A stretch of DNA of 64,000 nt. Origin: Nitrospina sp. Its GTDB lineage: Bacteria; Nitrospinota; Nitrospinia; Nitrospinales; VA-1. The DNA is taken from positions 48,500 through 112,499 of the forward strand of contig JABHTG010000138.1 in NCBI GenBank assembly GCA_018697205.1, read 5' to 3'. The position numbers were made by a program, and so were the translations under genes. The stretch's first letter is position 1. Every line of letters starts with the position of its first letter. The notes beneath the pieces were generated by a model that was not told the DNA's origin, ran no database searches, and saw only the letters and a list, made by a program, of their open reading frames with translations. Shown here piece by piece: positions 1 to 8,574 of the stretch.

Positions 1-816
<816 letters not shown>

Positions 817-1068
817 TTGGAAAAGTATATTAATAAAAATGGTTTGCCTGTTGGAACTACGCCGAAGGAATTGTTCGAAGAGGTAATGAGAGGAACGGGT
901 TTTGTTATGGGCCCTACTGTTTCAATTTTCAAGGAAAATGCAGGCCTTCATGATAAAAAAATTGTAGTTTCAAGGATGCTGAGTTCAAAACGTTCTGCAG
1001 AGACCCAAACATTTTTGGTAAGCCAGTTCCAAGAAGCAGTTGATCTTTTTAATAGTTGGAGAAACTAG
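817..1068 (+). CDS. Hypothetical protein, 83 aa
   Basis: This is a small soluble protein with no signal peptide or membrane segment. The start is a TTG preceded by AGGAG at good spacing, and no better start exists in frame. The sequence is balanced and globular-looking, with a GTTPKELFEEV segment and a C-terminal helix-rich part. I do not recognise a family. It lies between dnaK, which is divergent, and a pentapeptide-repeat gene 113 bases downstream on the same strand. Confidence 0.6.
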   Translation: MEKYINKNGLPVGTTPKELFEEVMRGTGFVMGPTVSIFKENAGLHDKKIVVSRMLSSKRSAETQTFLVSQFQEAVDLFNSWRN

Positions 1069-1181
1069 CATTAAAATAAATTTTGGAGATCAGTTTCTTT
1101 GATTTTATATTTAACTGACTTAAAGAAGTTATGTTAAGAGCTAAAGACCTAGTTTAATTTATTTAAGTTTGAGGATACTCA

Positions 1182-1592
1182 ATGTTACCTGAATGGAAAT
1201 TATTTATAAAAGAAATAGAAGATAAAAAAGAAAATCTGCAAGGAGCTGATTTAGGAAATAAAAAACTTATGGGTGCTAATTTAACTGGAGCAGATTTGAC
1301 GGATGCAGACTTAAGTATTTCTTACCTAATAAAAGCAGACTTAAGCAATGCAAATCTAACCAATGCTGATTTGACAGGAGCAGTAATGAGTGAGGCTAAA
1401 TTTAACGGCGCTAATTTAGATGGAGCGGAACTAGAGGATGCTTTCCTGCATGGAGCAGATCTTACTAGGGTTATCAACCTTACTTGCGAGCAACTTGATC
1501 TTGCTAACTTTGACAAAGAAACTCTGTTCCCAGAATATATTCAAATTAACTGGAATTCTGATAATACTTTTACATGTTGCGATAGAGATTAA
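1182..1592 (+). CDS. Pentapeptide-repeat protein
   Basis: About residues 18-100 consist of tandem A(D/N)LXX pentapeptides (for example GADLTDADLS and NANLTNADLTGA), which fold as a right-handed quadrilateral beta-helix in this family. The N-terminus is a short charged helix and the last 35 residues are non-repetitive and end in a Cys pair. There is no signal peptide, so it is likely cytoplasmic. GAGG lies 8 bases before the ATG. Functions in the family range from gyrase protection to scaffolding, and nothing here allows a choice. Confidence 0.85.
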   Translation: MLPEWKLFIKEIEDKKENLQGADLGNKKLMGANLTGADLTDADLSISYLIKADLSNANLTNADLTGAVMSEAKFNGANLDGAELEDAFLHGADLTRVINLTCEQLDLANFDKETLFPEYIQINWNSDNTFTCCDRD

Positions 1593-1600
1593 GAGGGGGT

Positions 1601-1870
1601 TTAAAAAACTTCGTTAACTAAACCGCCTTTTCCAACTTCTGGTCCGGGTAGTATTTTTGTGGATTCAGCGGTGTTGACTTTATTCATCCCTATCTTTGAA
1701 CCCATGTCAAACTTAGCCCCCATATCCCGAACAGCTTCGGCTTCTGGAGCCAAAGATTTCAAACTAGATTTTTGGGCAGATGCCATCTGCTGTATTACTT
1801 TAAATTTGCTATTGATGCCTTCCGAGTTTTGTGAAGCACCTAAGCCTGACGAAAATCCAGAATTTTCCAT
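1601..1870 (-). CDS. Hypothetical protein, 89 aa
   Basis: This is a small soluble protein of unknown family, rich in Ser, Lys, Gly and Met, starting MENSGFSSGLGASQNSEG. I chose the ATG at 1870 over the GTG at 1879 in the ORF track because GGGGAG sits exactly 8 bases upstream of that ATG. There is no signal peptide or membrane segment, and much of it looks flexible. It is convergent with the pentapeptide gene, with an 8-base gap between the two stops. The good Shine-Dalgarno argues that it is real. Confidence 0.55.
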   Translation of the reverse strand: MENSGFSSGLGASQNSEGINSKFKVIQQMASAQKSSLKSLAPEAEAVRDMGAKFDMGSKIGMNKVNTAESTKILPGPEVGKGGLVNEVF

Positions 1871-1977
1871 GACCACCACTCCCCAGTAAATAGTCTGTTT
1901 ATTTAGGCGCCGATTCCATGGCTTTTTATGTAATAATGCAATCCTTCGCTAATTTTTTAATAGATTATGTTCTACTG

Positions 1978-1999
1978 CCTTGAATTACAAGGTTTTTTT
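1978..1999 (+). terminator. Possible intrinsic terminator
   Basis: The plus strand reads CCTTG-AATTA-CAAGG followed by seven T, a short but classical hairpin and T-tract. It would stop plus-strand transcription running past the pentapeptide gene and antisense through the 1601-1870 gene. The stem is only 5 bp, so strength is uncertain. Confidence 0.45.
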
Positions 2000-2116
2000 A
2001 TTTTAAATAGTTGGGAAATTGATATTATTTTTTTAAAACAAAAAAACCTACAATATATCAATAACTTGTAATTTGATGCTAATAGTTACTTTTTTGGGGT
2101 ATAACATCAAAACCGA

Positions 2117-2398
2117 TCAAATATCAATAATGTCATCACTTTCAGATGGCTTTGAGTGATAGCTTTGGTTTGTGAAAGTATTACTTTTGCTATATTGGTT
2201 ATTGTTTGATTTTAGTTGATTTTTCCGGAAGAATCTTAGGATTAAAATCACTACCCCAATCACGAGGGCTATCACGAAAAGTGTGAATGTGAAAAATGAC
2301 AGCAACGCAACGATCGCTCCAATCCAAAGAATTAGAGAAACTTTGTTCCAGAAGGTCATCCTTCTTACTGTTTGGCCTCCAAATTGATGAAGTGTCAC
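2117..2398 (-). CDS. Small membrane protein, two hydrophobic segments
   Basis: The protein has two adjacent hydrophobic stretches (about residues 19-40 and 41-56 of the ORF) followed by a basic, then Asn/Ser-rich hydrophilic tail ending in DDIIDI. It is most likely an inner-membrane protein with a cytoplasmic tail. The start is unclear. The ORF begins at a GTG (2398) without a good ribosome site, while the ATG at 2359 (MTFWNKVSLILW) looks more natural for a membrane protein but has its AAGG immediately adjacent. No family is recognised. Confidence 0.5.
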   Translation of the reverse strand: MTLHQFGGQTVRRMTFWNKVSLILWIGAIVALLSFFTFTLFVIALVIGVVILILRFFRKNQLKSNNNQYSKSNTFTNQSYHSKPSESDDIIDI

Positions 2399-2453
2399 TT
2401 TTTATGATATATAGATTAATAAAATTTTATTAAATTGTAAGAATAATAAAACT

Positions 2454-2663
2454 ATGAGTCAGATACCATCTAGCATTATACCTTGTCCGACCTGCAAAGT
2501 AAAAAACCGGATCAAACAATTTCACTTTGATAAAATTCCTTTATGCGCTAAATGTGGAACAAGACTAGTCAGTGAAAGCGAAAATAAAACTCAAGTTTGG
2601 TTTAGTGAGTCACTTAAAGATATCTCCGGTATCCCTGATCCCGATTTTTTGGGTGAATCGTGA
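2454..2663 (+). CDS. Zinc-ribbon protein, 69 aa
   Basis: The N-terminal half has the pattern CPTCKVKNR...CAKCGTRL, two CxxC knuckles of a zinc ribbon. It closely resembles the N-terminal zinc finger of thioredoxin 2, but no thioredoxin domain follows. The C-terminal 30 residues are hydrophilic and end in DPDFLGES. It is probably a cytoplasmic metal-binding adaptor of unknown partner. The 85-base spacer to the BolA-like gene suggests possible co-transcription, which is an inference. Confidence 0.6.
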   Translation: MSQIPSSIIPCPTCKVKNRIKQFHFDKIPLCAKCGTRLVSESENKTQVWFSESLKDISGIPDPDFLGES

Positions 2664-2748
2664 AATAATATTAAATTTAAATTATTGTTTGATTTTTTTA
2701 ATCTTATTTATTAAAAACTAATTAACTCTTTTACATTTAAGGAAAGCT

Positions 2749-3033
2749 ATGGATACGGTTGATACAATTGATAAAGTTTTAAAAGAAAAAATATCTGCTG
2801 ACTATGTAGAGATTGTGGATGAGAGTCATTTACATCGAGGTCATAAGGCTGCAGGTGGAGGCGGACACTATTCAATTAAAGTTGTTTCAAAGCAATTTGA
2901 AAATATTGACTTAATAAACTGTATGCGGATGGTATACACTGCCTTGGACGACCAAATTAATGGTCAACCTAAGCTAATTCATGCCCTACAGATAAAAGCT
3001 TATACACCGTCTCAGTGGGATAAGGTGTCATAA
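2749..3033 (+). CDS. BolA/IbaG-family protein
   Basis: This 94-aa protein matches the BolA fold: an N-terminal helix, then ESHLHRGHKAAGGGGHYSIK, containing the His residues that in this family bind [2Fe-2S] clusters together with monothiol glutaredoxins, and a C-terminal HALQIKAYTP strand-helix. A good ribosome site (AAGGAAAG) precedes the ATG. The length is normal for the family. Known family roles are iron-sulfur trafficking and stress or envelope regulation. The Gly-rich insertion AAGGGGH is in the variable loop. Confidence 0.85.
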   Translation: MDTVDTIDKVLKEKISADYVEIVDESHLHRGHKAAGGGGHYSIKVVSKQFENIDLINCMRMVYTALDDQINGQPKLIHALQIKAYTPSQWDKVS

Positions 3034-3083
3034 AGTATCTATTTTTATTGTACCTTTAGATGATCTGTTATGATTCGGTAGGG

Positions 3084-3554
3084 TTAAACTTCTAACTCTT
3101 CGCAGTTTTTTAACATTTCTGACTCGGTGAGGTACTTGTTCCCATCAGTTGTTACCTGATTTTTGTACAGGTCTAGCTTAAGATACTTTTTACTTTGTGG
3201 GGATTCCGCGAATGCTTTTGCACCTTCATCACCTATAACATTTCCAAACATAGATAATGATTTTAACTTCGGGAATTTTTGGCTGTTGGCAATAGCGACG
3301 GCACCTTCATCTCCTATATCATTATGGTTGAGATTGAGCATTTCTAGGTTACCTAAGTGAGGAGAGTTAGCCAATGCTTCAGCGCCCTCATCTGCACATT
3401 GATTTCCTGGAAGGACAAGTTCCTTAACATGTGCTAATTCTGGATTTTTTGCTAATTCCATTACACCTCTAAGTCCTAAAAACTTGTCTCTAAGATTTAC
3501 TACTGTCCCATCGTCAGACATGTTTTCTTTTAAAAGTTTTTCAACTTTATTCAT
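3084..3554 (-). CDS. Leucine-rich-repeat protein, ribonuclease-inhibitor type
   Basis: About four LRRs of the RNI class are visible (LNLNHNDIGDEGAVAIANS, LSMFGNVIGDEGAKAFAES, LDLYKNQVTTDG), preceded by a short N-terminal cap. There is no signal peptide. The ATG at 3554 (MNKVEKLL) has GGAG 6 bases upstream and is preferred over the upstream TTG at 3566. Such proteins are protein-binding scaffolds. A second one lies at 24542-24994. It is downstream of the cytochrome c gene on the same strand but separated by a terminator. Confidence 0.75.
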   Translation of the reverse strand: MNKVEKLLKENMSDDGTVVNLRDKFLGLRGVMELAKNPELAHVKELVLPGNQCADEGAEALANSPHLGNLEMLNLNHNDIGDEGAVAIANSQKFPKLKSLSMFGNVIGDEGAKAFAESPQSKKYLKLDLYKNQVTTDGNKYLTESEMLKNCEELEV

Positions 3555-3631
3555 TAAACTCTCCAACTTTAAAGTGGAACTTTTGACTTGTTTGTATTTT
3601 ATCAGGTTTGAAAATAAATAGCTGTCGAAAT

Positions 3632-3664
3632 AAAAAACCGGTCACTAAACGTGACCGGTTTTTT
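3632..3664 (-). terminator. Intrinsic terminator after the cytochrome c gene
   Basis: ACCGGTCAC-TAAAC-GTGACCGGT is a perfect 9-bp stem extended by A/T pairs on both sides to about 14 bp, flanked by an A-run on the left and a T-run on the right. It can therefore act in both directions. It lies 20 bases downstream of the cytochrome c stop (minus strand) and upstream of the LRR gene, separating the two transcripts. Confidence 0.9.
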
Positions 3665-3683
3665 TTGAATTATATAAAGAAAA

Positions 3684-4970
3684 TCACAAAAGCGGATCCA
3701 GGAAAAGCCCGTCAGTTTGCCACTTTTCTATTTCTTCTTTCGTGGGGATAGGGGGCACAGGTCTTTTCTCTGTCCGTGCATCCAATGGGTCATGGAACGT
3801 CCTAGCGTAAGCTTCTGCTTTCCATAGATAAAGGTGCTGAAACATTAGACCCCAAGGTGCCATAGCTGTACCATCTACACCCCTAGTAACTCGCTTGTAC
3901 CATAATGAATCTGGCCAGTCCTCCATTTTGACACCAACAAGTTGATCTGGCATTTTATCAGTATCCATATTCTCTGCATTACGAAAATCCAGAGCTCCAG
4001 TCATCATGGGGATTCCATCTTTACCATGACAAACTGCACAGTTCAATCCATCAGTATTAGGCTCCAACCCTTCGAATACCACTTTACCTTCTTCAATTAT
4101 TTTAGGGTCATCCCACCAAGTCCATTGATTTGGGAATTTCCCTTCAACGGGCATAACTGTAGGGTTACGTAAAGTTTTTAAATATGCAACTAGCGCATTT
4201 AATTCATCTTCACTTAAATCTTCATCATAGTAGGTAGGCATGGCCTTTTTAGATTTTTTATCTTCATAGCCTGGGGATTGTATTTTTCGTGGCTCAAGAA
4301 TTTGTTCTTTGATGTAATCCTCAGAATATAATCCAATTTGCTTGGTTCCGAGGTTAGGCCCACGGTCTGAGTTCCCCTCCCAAAAAACTTTATGACAATT
4401 GAAGCATTTGTTACTGGAAAAAACTTCACGGCCAGCTGCAATAACCTCAGGGCCGGCAAGACCACTCAGCTTTATAGGGGGCCTATCTAGTTTTTCAATT
4501 TCATGCTGAGGATCAAACTGAGGGAGCTGAGCTGTTATAGTGATAAATAATCCAGAGGCCAATGCATAAGTTGTTAGAAGACGGAAGGTAGAGGTCAACT
4601 TAGACTTTTCAGGTTTAAGTGCCTTGGAGTCGAGAATTAGAAAATATACAAGTCCTACAAATGAAAATGCAACAAATTCTATTTGCCACCAGATGGGAAA
4701 CCCAAGTTTCTCAGCTACAACCCATATAATTCCAGCAAGAATAAGTACTATTGGCAGCTTAAACCCTAAATTTTTTCCAAAAGATATTTCTGTTTTTTTT
4801 CTTTGTGGGAGAGATAAAAGAAAAGCATACATCATCACGACACCAGCAAAGCCCCAACTAGCACTCCGGGGTAGCTCAAACCAGGCAACAATAACCCATA
4901 TAACAGCTGCTAATGGCAGAAATTTTAAAGTCATGCCAGTTAAGTTTTGAAAAAAAGACGGTTGTTGCAT
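3684..4970 (-). CDS. Membrane-anchored diheme cytochrome c
   Basis: Five hydrophobic segments occupy roughly residues 15-31, 38-54, 71-89, 94-113 and 129-147. They are followed by a periplasmic part with two c-type haem sites, C189-F-N-C-H193 and C311-A-V-C-H315. Likely distal Met ligands are M244 (KKAMPTYY) and M370 (GTAMAPWG). The first domain resembles cytochrome c oxidase subunit II/cbb3-type haem c domains. It starts 18 bases after the stop of the bd-like oxidase gene, so the two are an operon. The natural inference is that this protein passes electrons to or from that oxidase in the inner membrane. The unusual multi-helix anchor before the haems is noteworthy. Confidence 0.88.
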   Translation of the reverse strand: MQQPSFFQNLTGMTLKFLPLAAVIWVIVAWFELPRSASWGFAGVVMMYAFLLSLPQRKKTEISFGKNLGFKLPIVLILAGIIWVVAEKLGFPIWWQIEFVAFSFVGLVYFLILDSKALKPEKSKLTSTFRLLTTYALASGLFITITAQLPQFDPQHEIEKLDRPPIKLSGLAGPEVIAAGREVFSSNKCFNCHKVFWEGNSDRGPNLGTKQIGLYSEDYIKEQILEPRKIQSPGYEDKKSKKAMPTYYDEDLSEDELNALVAYLKTLRNPTVMPVEGKFPNQWTWWDDPKIIEEGKVVFEGLEPNTDGLNCAVCHGKDGIPMMTGALDFRNAENMDTDKMPDQLVGVKMEDWPDSLWYKRVTRGVDGTAMAPWGLMFQHLYLWKAEAYARTFHDPLDARTEKRPVPPIPTKEEIEKWQTDGLFLDPLL

Positions 4971-4988
4971 TGTAACGCTCCTAAAATA

Positions 4989-7115
4989 TTATTCTGCCAT
5001 CTGTGGAGTAGCTTGGGGAGCAACTTTATCAGTTTTTTTCTTTGACTTTGGATACTTTATGCCCAACCAGATGATGCAAGTCATTATGATAAAGAAAGTC
5101 CAAACGATAGTAGTTACATGGAAACCAGATTCTGCTAATGTTGGTGCAAATTTCTCCGGAGTGACGTCTTTGTAAACTTTGTAGACGTGCCAATTCATTC
5201 TAGAAAGTGAGCGTATAGTTCCCATCCAGCTCATTAACCATATATCAGCAAATCCTAGAAAGATGAGACAATAGATACCAAGTGGATTGATCTTACCGTA
5301 ATGAACTTTTCCTGTTTTAGTTGCTATTGTATAAAATATATAGTTTACAAAAGTCACTGTAACTAGTGCAAAGGCAGCCGTATTTTTAGAAATCATCAAG
5401 GCAAGAAATGCTAGATTGTCAGGTAATACCATTGATGAATCCATTCCAGGCTCAGGCATCATGGTTGCAAAGAAACGCCTTGGTGTGAACCAGATTGTAG
5501 CGGCAATTACAATCAGCACAAAACCAAATTTCATAGCAGGGAAAAAGCGTTCAGCCTTTTCTATCCGCTGCATACTTACCCACATATATATATTACTCAT
5601 ACTAAACATTGTCCCAACAAGCAGGCCTTGAACTAACATGAACATTGACTCACGATCAGACATGATATACATGCCGATGGTGGCATCGTACTGATAAATT
5701 TCACGGACAAAAATGTAGCCCATCGCTGGTAGTGGAATCATTATTGCGACACCTATAATGTTCCCTATATAACCGACCCAGTCGTAATATTCTTTTTCTT
5801 CTTTTTTTTCAGACCAAAGGTACATGTAAGCACCAATAACGCAAACCATATATCCGCCAAATGTTCCATTGCCGACGAGCCGATGGTAGTTAAGTGGCAT
5901 CCAACCAGCATTTGTTACCTTGCTCCATTCGCTTATATTGGTTATTTGGTCTAGAGGTACAGGTGGTGTTTGCATGAATGTAGTTGGGCCATCCAATGCC
6001 ACAAGCAACGATAACCCTAAAACGTTAAGAATCACTCCTAAAACAATGTGTCTACCCTTCTTGTTGCTTTTATTCAATGGATCCCATGAGTACACGTATA
6101 TGTACATGATGACCGTTTCTAATATGAAAAGGGTGGGATAAATTACCATGAAAAGAACAGGAAAAGACGATACAAGATAAGAGATGAAATCACTATAAAT
6201 CACTAACATCACGAATAGGAACAAACCGCCTGATAGGGCTGTAAAGCTATAGGCAAAACCTATAACTTTTGTGACCTCGTGCGCTAGACGTTCAAATTTA
6301 AAATCGGATTCGGCAAACATGATACCGTTGGCAAGAAGACCTCCAACTAAACCATTCACTGCGGCAAGAATTATTCCATCGGCATGTAATGTATCGACAG
6401 GTGTTAGGGCGCAGGCAATAACTGTTCCAACGATAGTTCCAATTACGCCTGAAACTTTTAAATTCATGCATCTGTGAAAATAATTCAGAAAACTAACAGC
6501 GAGAGCTCCAAAGGCGCAAGCCCACATACCAAATAGCACACCATGATGGATTCCAACAATTACCTCAAATGTTATTCCTATAACTACCCCTATAAGTACT
6601 CCAAGGAAAACATTGGACAAGATGATAGCTTTTCTAACACCTTGAGTACGGCGCGCTCCCATCACTTCCATGATTACAACGAACATTGGGCAACCAAGTA
6701 TAAAGGAAGCAAATAGGATATGCATTTGGGCCGCAAACCAGGTAAATTTGCGATTGCTTAGCCCAAGGAAAGATACTTCTTCAAATTCATGATCTTTTGC
6801 CGGGCCAATATCTGTTAAATATGAAAGGTCTTCGCTTTCTTCCTCGCCATCGGCAGATTCTTCTCCATCACCTTCTTCTTCTTCATCTTCTTCATCTTCT
6901 TCATCTTCTTCATCTTCTTCATCTTCTTCATCTTCTTCATCTTCTTCTTCTTCATCTGCATAAGCAGTTGATGGTCCATTTAAACTAAATAAGTATGATG
7001 CAGAAGCAGGTATGAAAGCAGGAGCCAAATGTCCCATTCCATAGAAAAATATCAGAGCAATGAGGATGGTGAATACAGAATTTTTGGTTTTTGGTTTTTC
7101 AGGCGAATGATACAT
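4989..7115 (-). CDS. Cytochrome bd-like oxidase, large membrane subunit
   Basis: This 708-aa polytopic protein has an export-type N-terminus ending near STAYA|DEE, a 40-residue almost purely acidic tract (about 54-96), then a dozen or more membrane helices. Candidate haem-ligand histidines sit in or near helices (QMHILFASF around 133, GIHHGVLFG at 191-192, NYFHRC at 215), the kind of layout seen in CydA-like proteins. It is longer than ordinary CydA, and no CydB gene is present. Divergent bd-like oxidases of this sort are known from Nitrospira and Nitrospina-type nitrite oxidisers. The assignment to that group is by resemblance and gene pairing with the cytochrome c downstream, not by alignment. 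The acidic tract would be periplasmic. Confidence 0.75.
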   Translation of the reverse strand: MYHSPEKPKTKNSVFTILIALIFFYGMGHLAPAFIPASASYLFSLNGPSTAYADEEEEDEEDEEDEEDEEDEEDEEDEEEEGDGEESADGEEESEDLSYLTDIGPAKDHEFEEVSFLGLSNRKFTWFAAQMHILFASFILGCPMFVVIMEVMGARRTQGVRKAIILSNVFLGVLIGVVIGITFEVIVGIHHGVLFGMWACAFGALAVSFLNYFHRCMNLKVSGVIGTIVGTVIACALTPVDTLHADGIILAAVNGLVGGLLANGIMFAESDFKFERLAHEVTKVIGFAYSFTALSGGLFLFVMLVIYSDFISYLVSSFPVLFMVIYPTLFILETVIMYIYVYSWDPLNKSNKKGRHIVLGVILNVLGLSLLVALDGPTTFMQTPPVPLDQITNISEWSKVTNAGWMPLNYHRLVGNGTFGGYMVCVIGAYMYLWSEKKEEKEYYDWVGYIGNIIGVAIMIPLPAMGYIFVREIYQYDATIGMYIMSDRESMFMLVQGLLVGTMFSMSNIYMWVSMQRIEKAERFFPAMKFGFVLIVIAATIWFTPRRFFATMMPEPGMDSSMVLPDNLAFLALMISKNTAAFALVTVTFVNYIFYTIATKTGKVHYGKINPLGIYCLIFLGFADIWLMSWMGTIRSLSRMNWHVYKVYKDVTPEKFAPTLAESGFHVTTIVWTFFIIMTCIIWLGIKYPKSKKKTDKVAPQATPQMAE
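6872..6955. repeat. Nine-base microsatellite encoding an acidic tract
   Basis: Inside the oxidase gene the sequence is an almost perfect run of the unit CTTCTTCAT (GAAGATGAA on the coding strand), about seven units with flanking CTT/GAA triplets. It encodes (DEE)n. Unit length is a multiple of three, so changes in copy number would keep the frame and vary the acidic tract length. Confidence 0.85.
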
Positions 7116-7202
7116 CGAGGCCTCTATTTATATATAAATGGAGTCTTTAAAAAAGTAGAATTTGTAAAGTAAAAATTGCGCTAATGAAAAGTAAAGTTGA
7201 AA

Positions 7203-7231
7203 GAAATATCACACGATTTTTCTAATGTCAA
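7203..7231 (-). promoter_or_regulatory. Probable promoter of the oxidase-cytochrome operon
   Basis: On the minus strand TTGACA (7231-7226) lies 17 bases before TATTTC (7208-7203). The start would be near 7196, about 80 bases before the oxidase ATG at 7115. The -35 is perfect and the -10 is moderate. Confidence 0.5.
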
Positions 7232-7353
7232 GGAGCTTTAAAGAGCATTTTTTTTTAACGGTTTGGGAGCCTTTGTACGCTTGGAGAAAGCCTTGAAGTC
7301 TTCTTAATCAGTGCAAGGGTTGTCATTAATACTTTTTGTTTTAAGATTAATTT

Positions 7354-7545
7354 TTATTCACTTTCGGCAATATCGTCCAGAGGCATAATAAGGAGGCCAA
7401 ATCCCATTGCTGTGCTAAAAACAGAAAGAAGTCCGACGAAGACCTGAGGCCATTCGGCCGTTATATCTCGTACGGACCAAACAAATAAAAATCCTCCTAT
7501 CACCATGAGTATTATTCCTAAAAACCTAATTTTCGTGCTATTCAT
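7354..7545 (-). CDS. Small membrane protein, 63 aa
   Basis: Two hydrophobic segments are visible (IRFLGIILMVIGGFLFVW and VFVGLLSVFSTAMGFGLLIM) and the protein ends in an acidic tail DDIAESE. I start at the ATG at 7545 (MNSTKIRFLG), 4 bases after the LAB_N stop, because the ORF-track start at 7587 would overlap that gene by 38 bases. It is the last gene of the rlmN-GT2-LAB_N cluster. The family is not recognised. Membrane topology and position suggest a role next to the LAB_N protein. Confidence 0.6.
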   Translation of the reverse strand: MNSTKIRFLGIILMVIGGFLFVWSVRDITAEWPQVFVGLLSVFSTAMGFGLLIMPLDDIAESE

Positions 7546-7549
7546 TGTA

Positions 7550-7828
7550 TTAATTACCCTCTGCTGTGGATTTTCTTTTACGGTCAATAAGGATTAAATT
7601 GCGGATATAAATAACTGAACCAAGACTTTGTCCGAGAATAAAAACTGGATCTTCCCTGTGAATTGCATACGTCAATAAAATAACACTTCCTATTATGCTG
7701 CAGTACCAGAAAGTAATGGGGATAGTGCTTTCTCCCTTTTTTTCGGAAACCAACCATTGAATTACAAACCTTGCTCCGAAGGCGATCTGACCTACAAATC
7801 CTATAACAAGCCAGTATGTTGCAGTCAT
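7550..7828 (-). CDS. Lipid-A-biosynthesis N-terminal-domain (LAB_N) membrane protein
   Basis: The 92-aa protein has three membrane segments and the LAB_N signature (VGQIAFGARFVIQWLVSEKKG...PITFWYCSIIGS...QSLGSVIYIRNLILI). Family members are small membrane proteins commonly found beside polyprenyl-phosphate glycosyltransferases and thought to assist glycolipid handling. Here it sits 3 bases after the GT2 gene, exactly that pairing. Its precise biochemical role is not known to me. Confidence 0.85.
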   Translation of the reverse strand: MTATYWLVIGFVGQIAFGARFVIQWLVSEKKGESTIPITFWYCSIIGSVILLTYAIHREDPVFILGQSLGSVIYIRNLILIDRKRKSTAEGN

Positions 7829-7831
7829 TTT

Positions 7832-8572
7832 TTACCTTTCCTCAATAATATCATAATTAATTTGTCTTTTTTTCATCCAGCGTATCGCTAAGAGATCTTT
7901 AAATGAAGTAAATAGGCGATTACGGATGTTATATTTAGAGTAACCATGCATGCGGGGATAATGCCTCACTTTTACTTGAGTGACGCTAAATCCTTCCATT
8001 TTCATTAGTGTTGGGAAAAAGCGGTGCATTCCATTATACAATTTAATATTTTTGAAACATGCTCGCCGAAATGCTTTGAGTGAGCAACCTGTGTCGGCTA
8101 TGGATTCCTCGCTAAGGGTATTCCTCACAGAATTAGCTATTTTTGAAGATAGTTTTTTAATCCAAGGGTCGTTACGCTTATGTCGCCATCCACAGACAAC
8201 GTCAAATTCACTTATTTTCTCGAGTAGTATGGGGATATCAGCGGGGTCATTCTGTAAGTCTGCATCCATTGTAACAATAGTATCACCACGGGCTTTGCTA
8301 AAACCTGCTGCGAAAGCTGCTGTTTGTCCATGATTACTTCCAAACCGAATAAGGCGCAGATGAGGGTTTTTATCTTGTAATTTTCGTATTAGCTGAGCAC
8401 TACCATCCACACTTCCGTCATCTACTAGGATGACTTCGTAGCTTTTATGAAGTGGTCCTATATTTTTTGTGATTTTTTCGTCAAGCAGGGTCAGGTTTTC
8501 TCTCTCGTTATAAACAGGGATAACGATTGAAATTTCAAGTCCTTGTGAATTAGTTAAGTCGGATATTTTCAT
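7832..8572 (-). CDS. Family 2 glycosyltransferase, polyprenyl-phosphate type
   Basis: A GT2 catalytic domain is clear: SIVIPVYNERENL at the start, the ILVDDGSVDGS and TMDADLQNDP (DxD metal site) blocks, and GCSLKAFRR. It resembles dolichol-phosphate mannose synthase/ArnC-type enzymes but, at 246 aa, lacks the two C-terminal membrane helices many of these carry. I start at the ATG at 8572 (MKISDLTN), 2 bases after the rlmN stop. The ORF-track start at 8620 lies inside rlmN. Likely reaction: sugar transfer from a nucleotide sugar to a polyprenyl phosphate at the inner membrane. The LAB_N partner may supply the membrane part. The sugar is unknown. Confidence 0.85.
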   Translation of the reverse strand: MKISDLTNSQGLEISIVIPVYNERENLTLLDEKITKNIGPLHKSYEVILVDDGSVDGSAQLIRKLQDKNPHLRLIRFGSNHGQTAAFAAGFSKARGDTIVTMDADLQNDPADIPILLEKISEFDVVCGWRHKRNDPWIKKLSSKIANSVRNTLSEESIADTGCSLKAFRRACFKNIKLYNGMHRFFPTLMKMEGFSVTQVKVRHYPRMHGYSKYNIRNRLFTSFKDLLAIRWMKKRQINYDIIEER

Positions 8573-8574
8573 CG

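Noticed and set aside
1322-1516. Minus-strand ORF opposite the pentapeptide gene
   Set aside because: It mirrors the repeat structure of the pentapeptide gene and has no ribosome site.
6797-6988. ORF of HLLHLL repeats on the plus strand
   Set aside because: It is the antisense of the (DEE)n microsatellite in the oxidase gene, an artefact of repeat composition.
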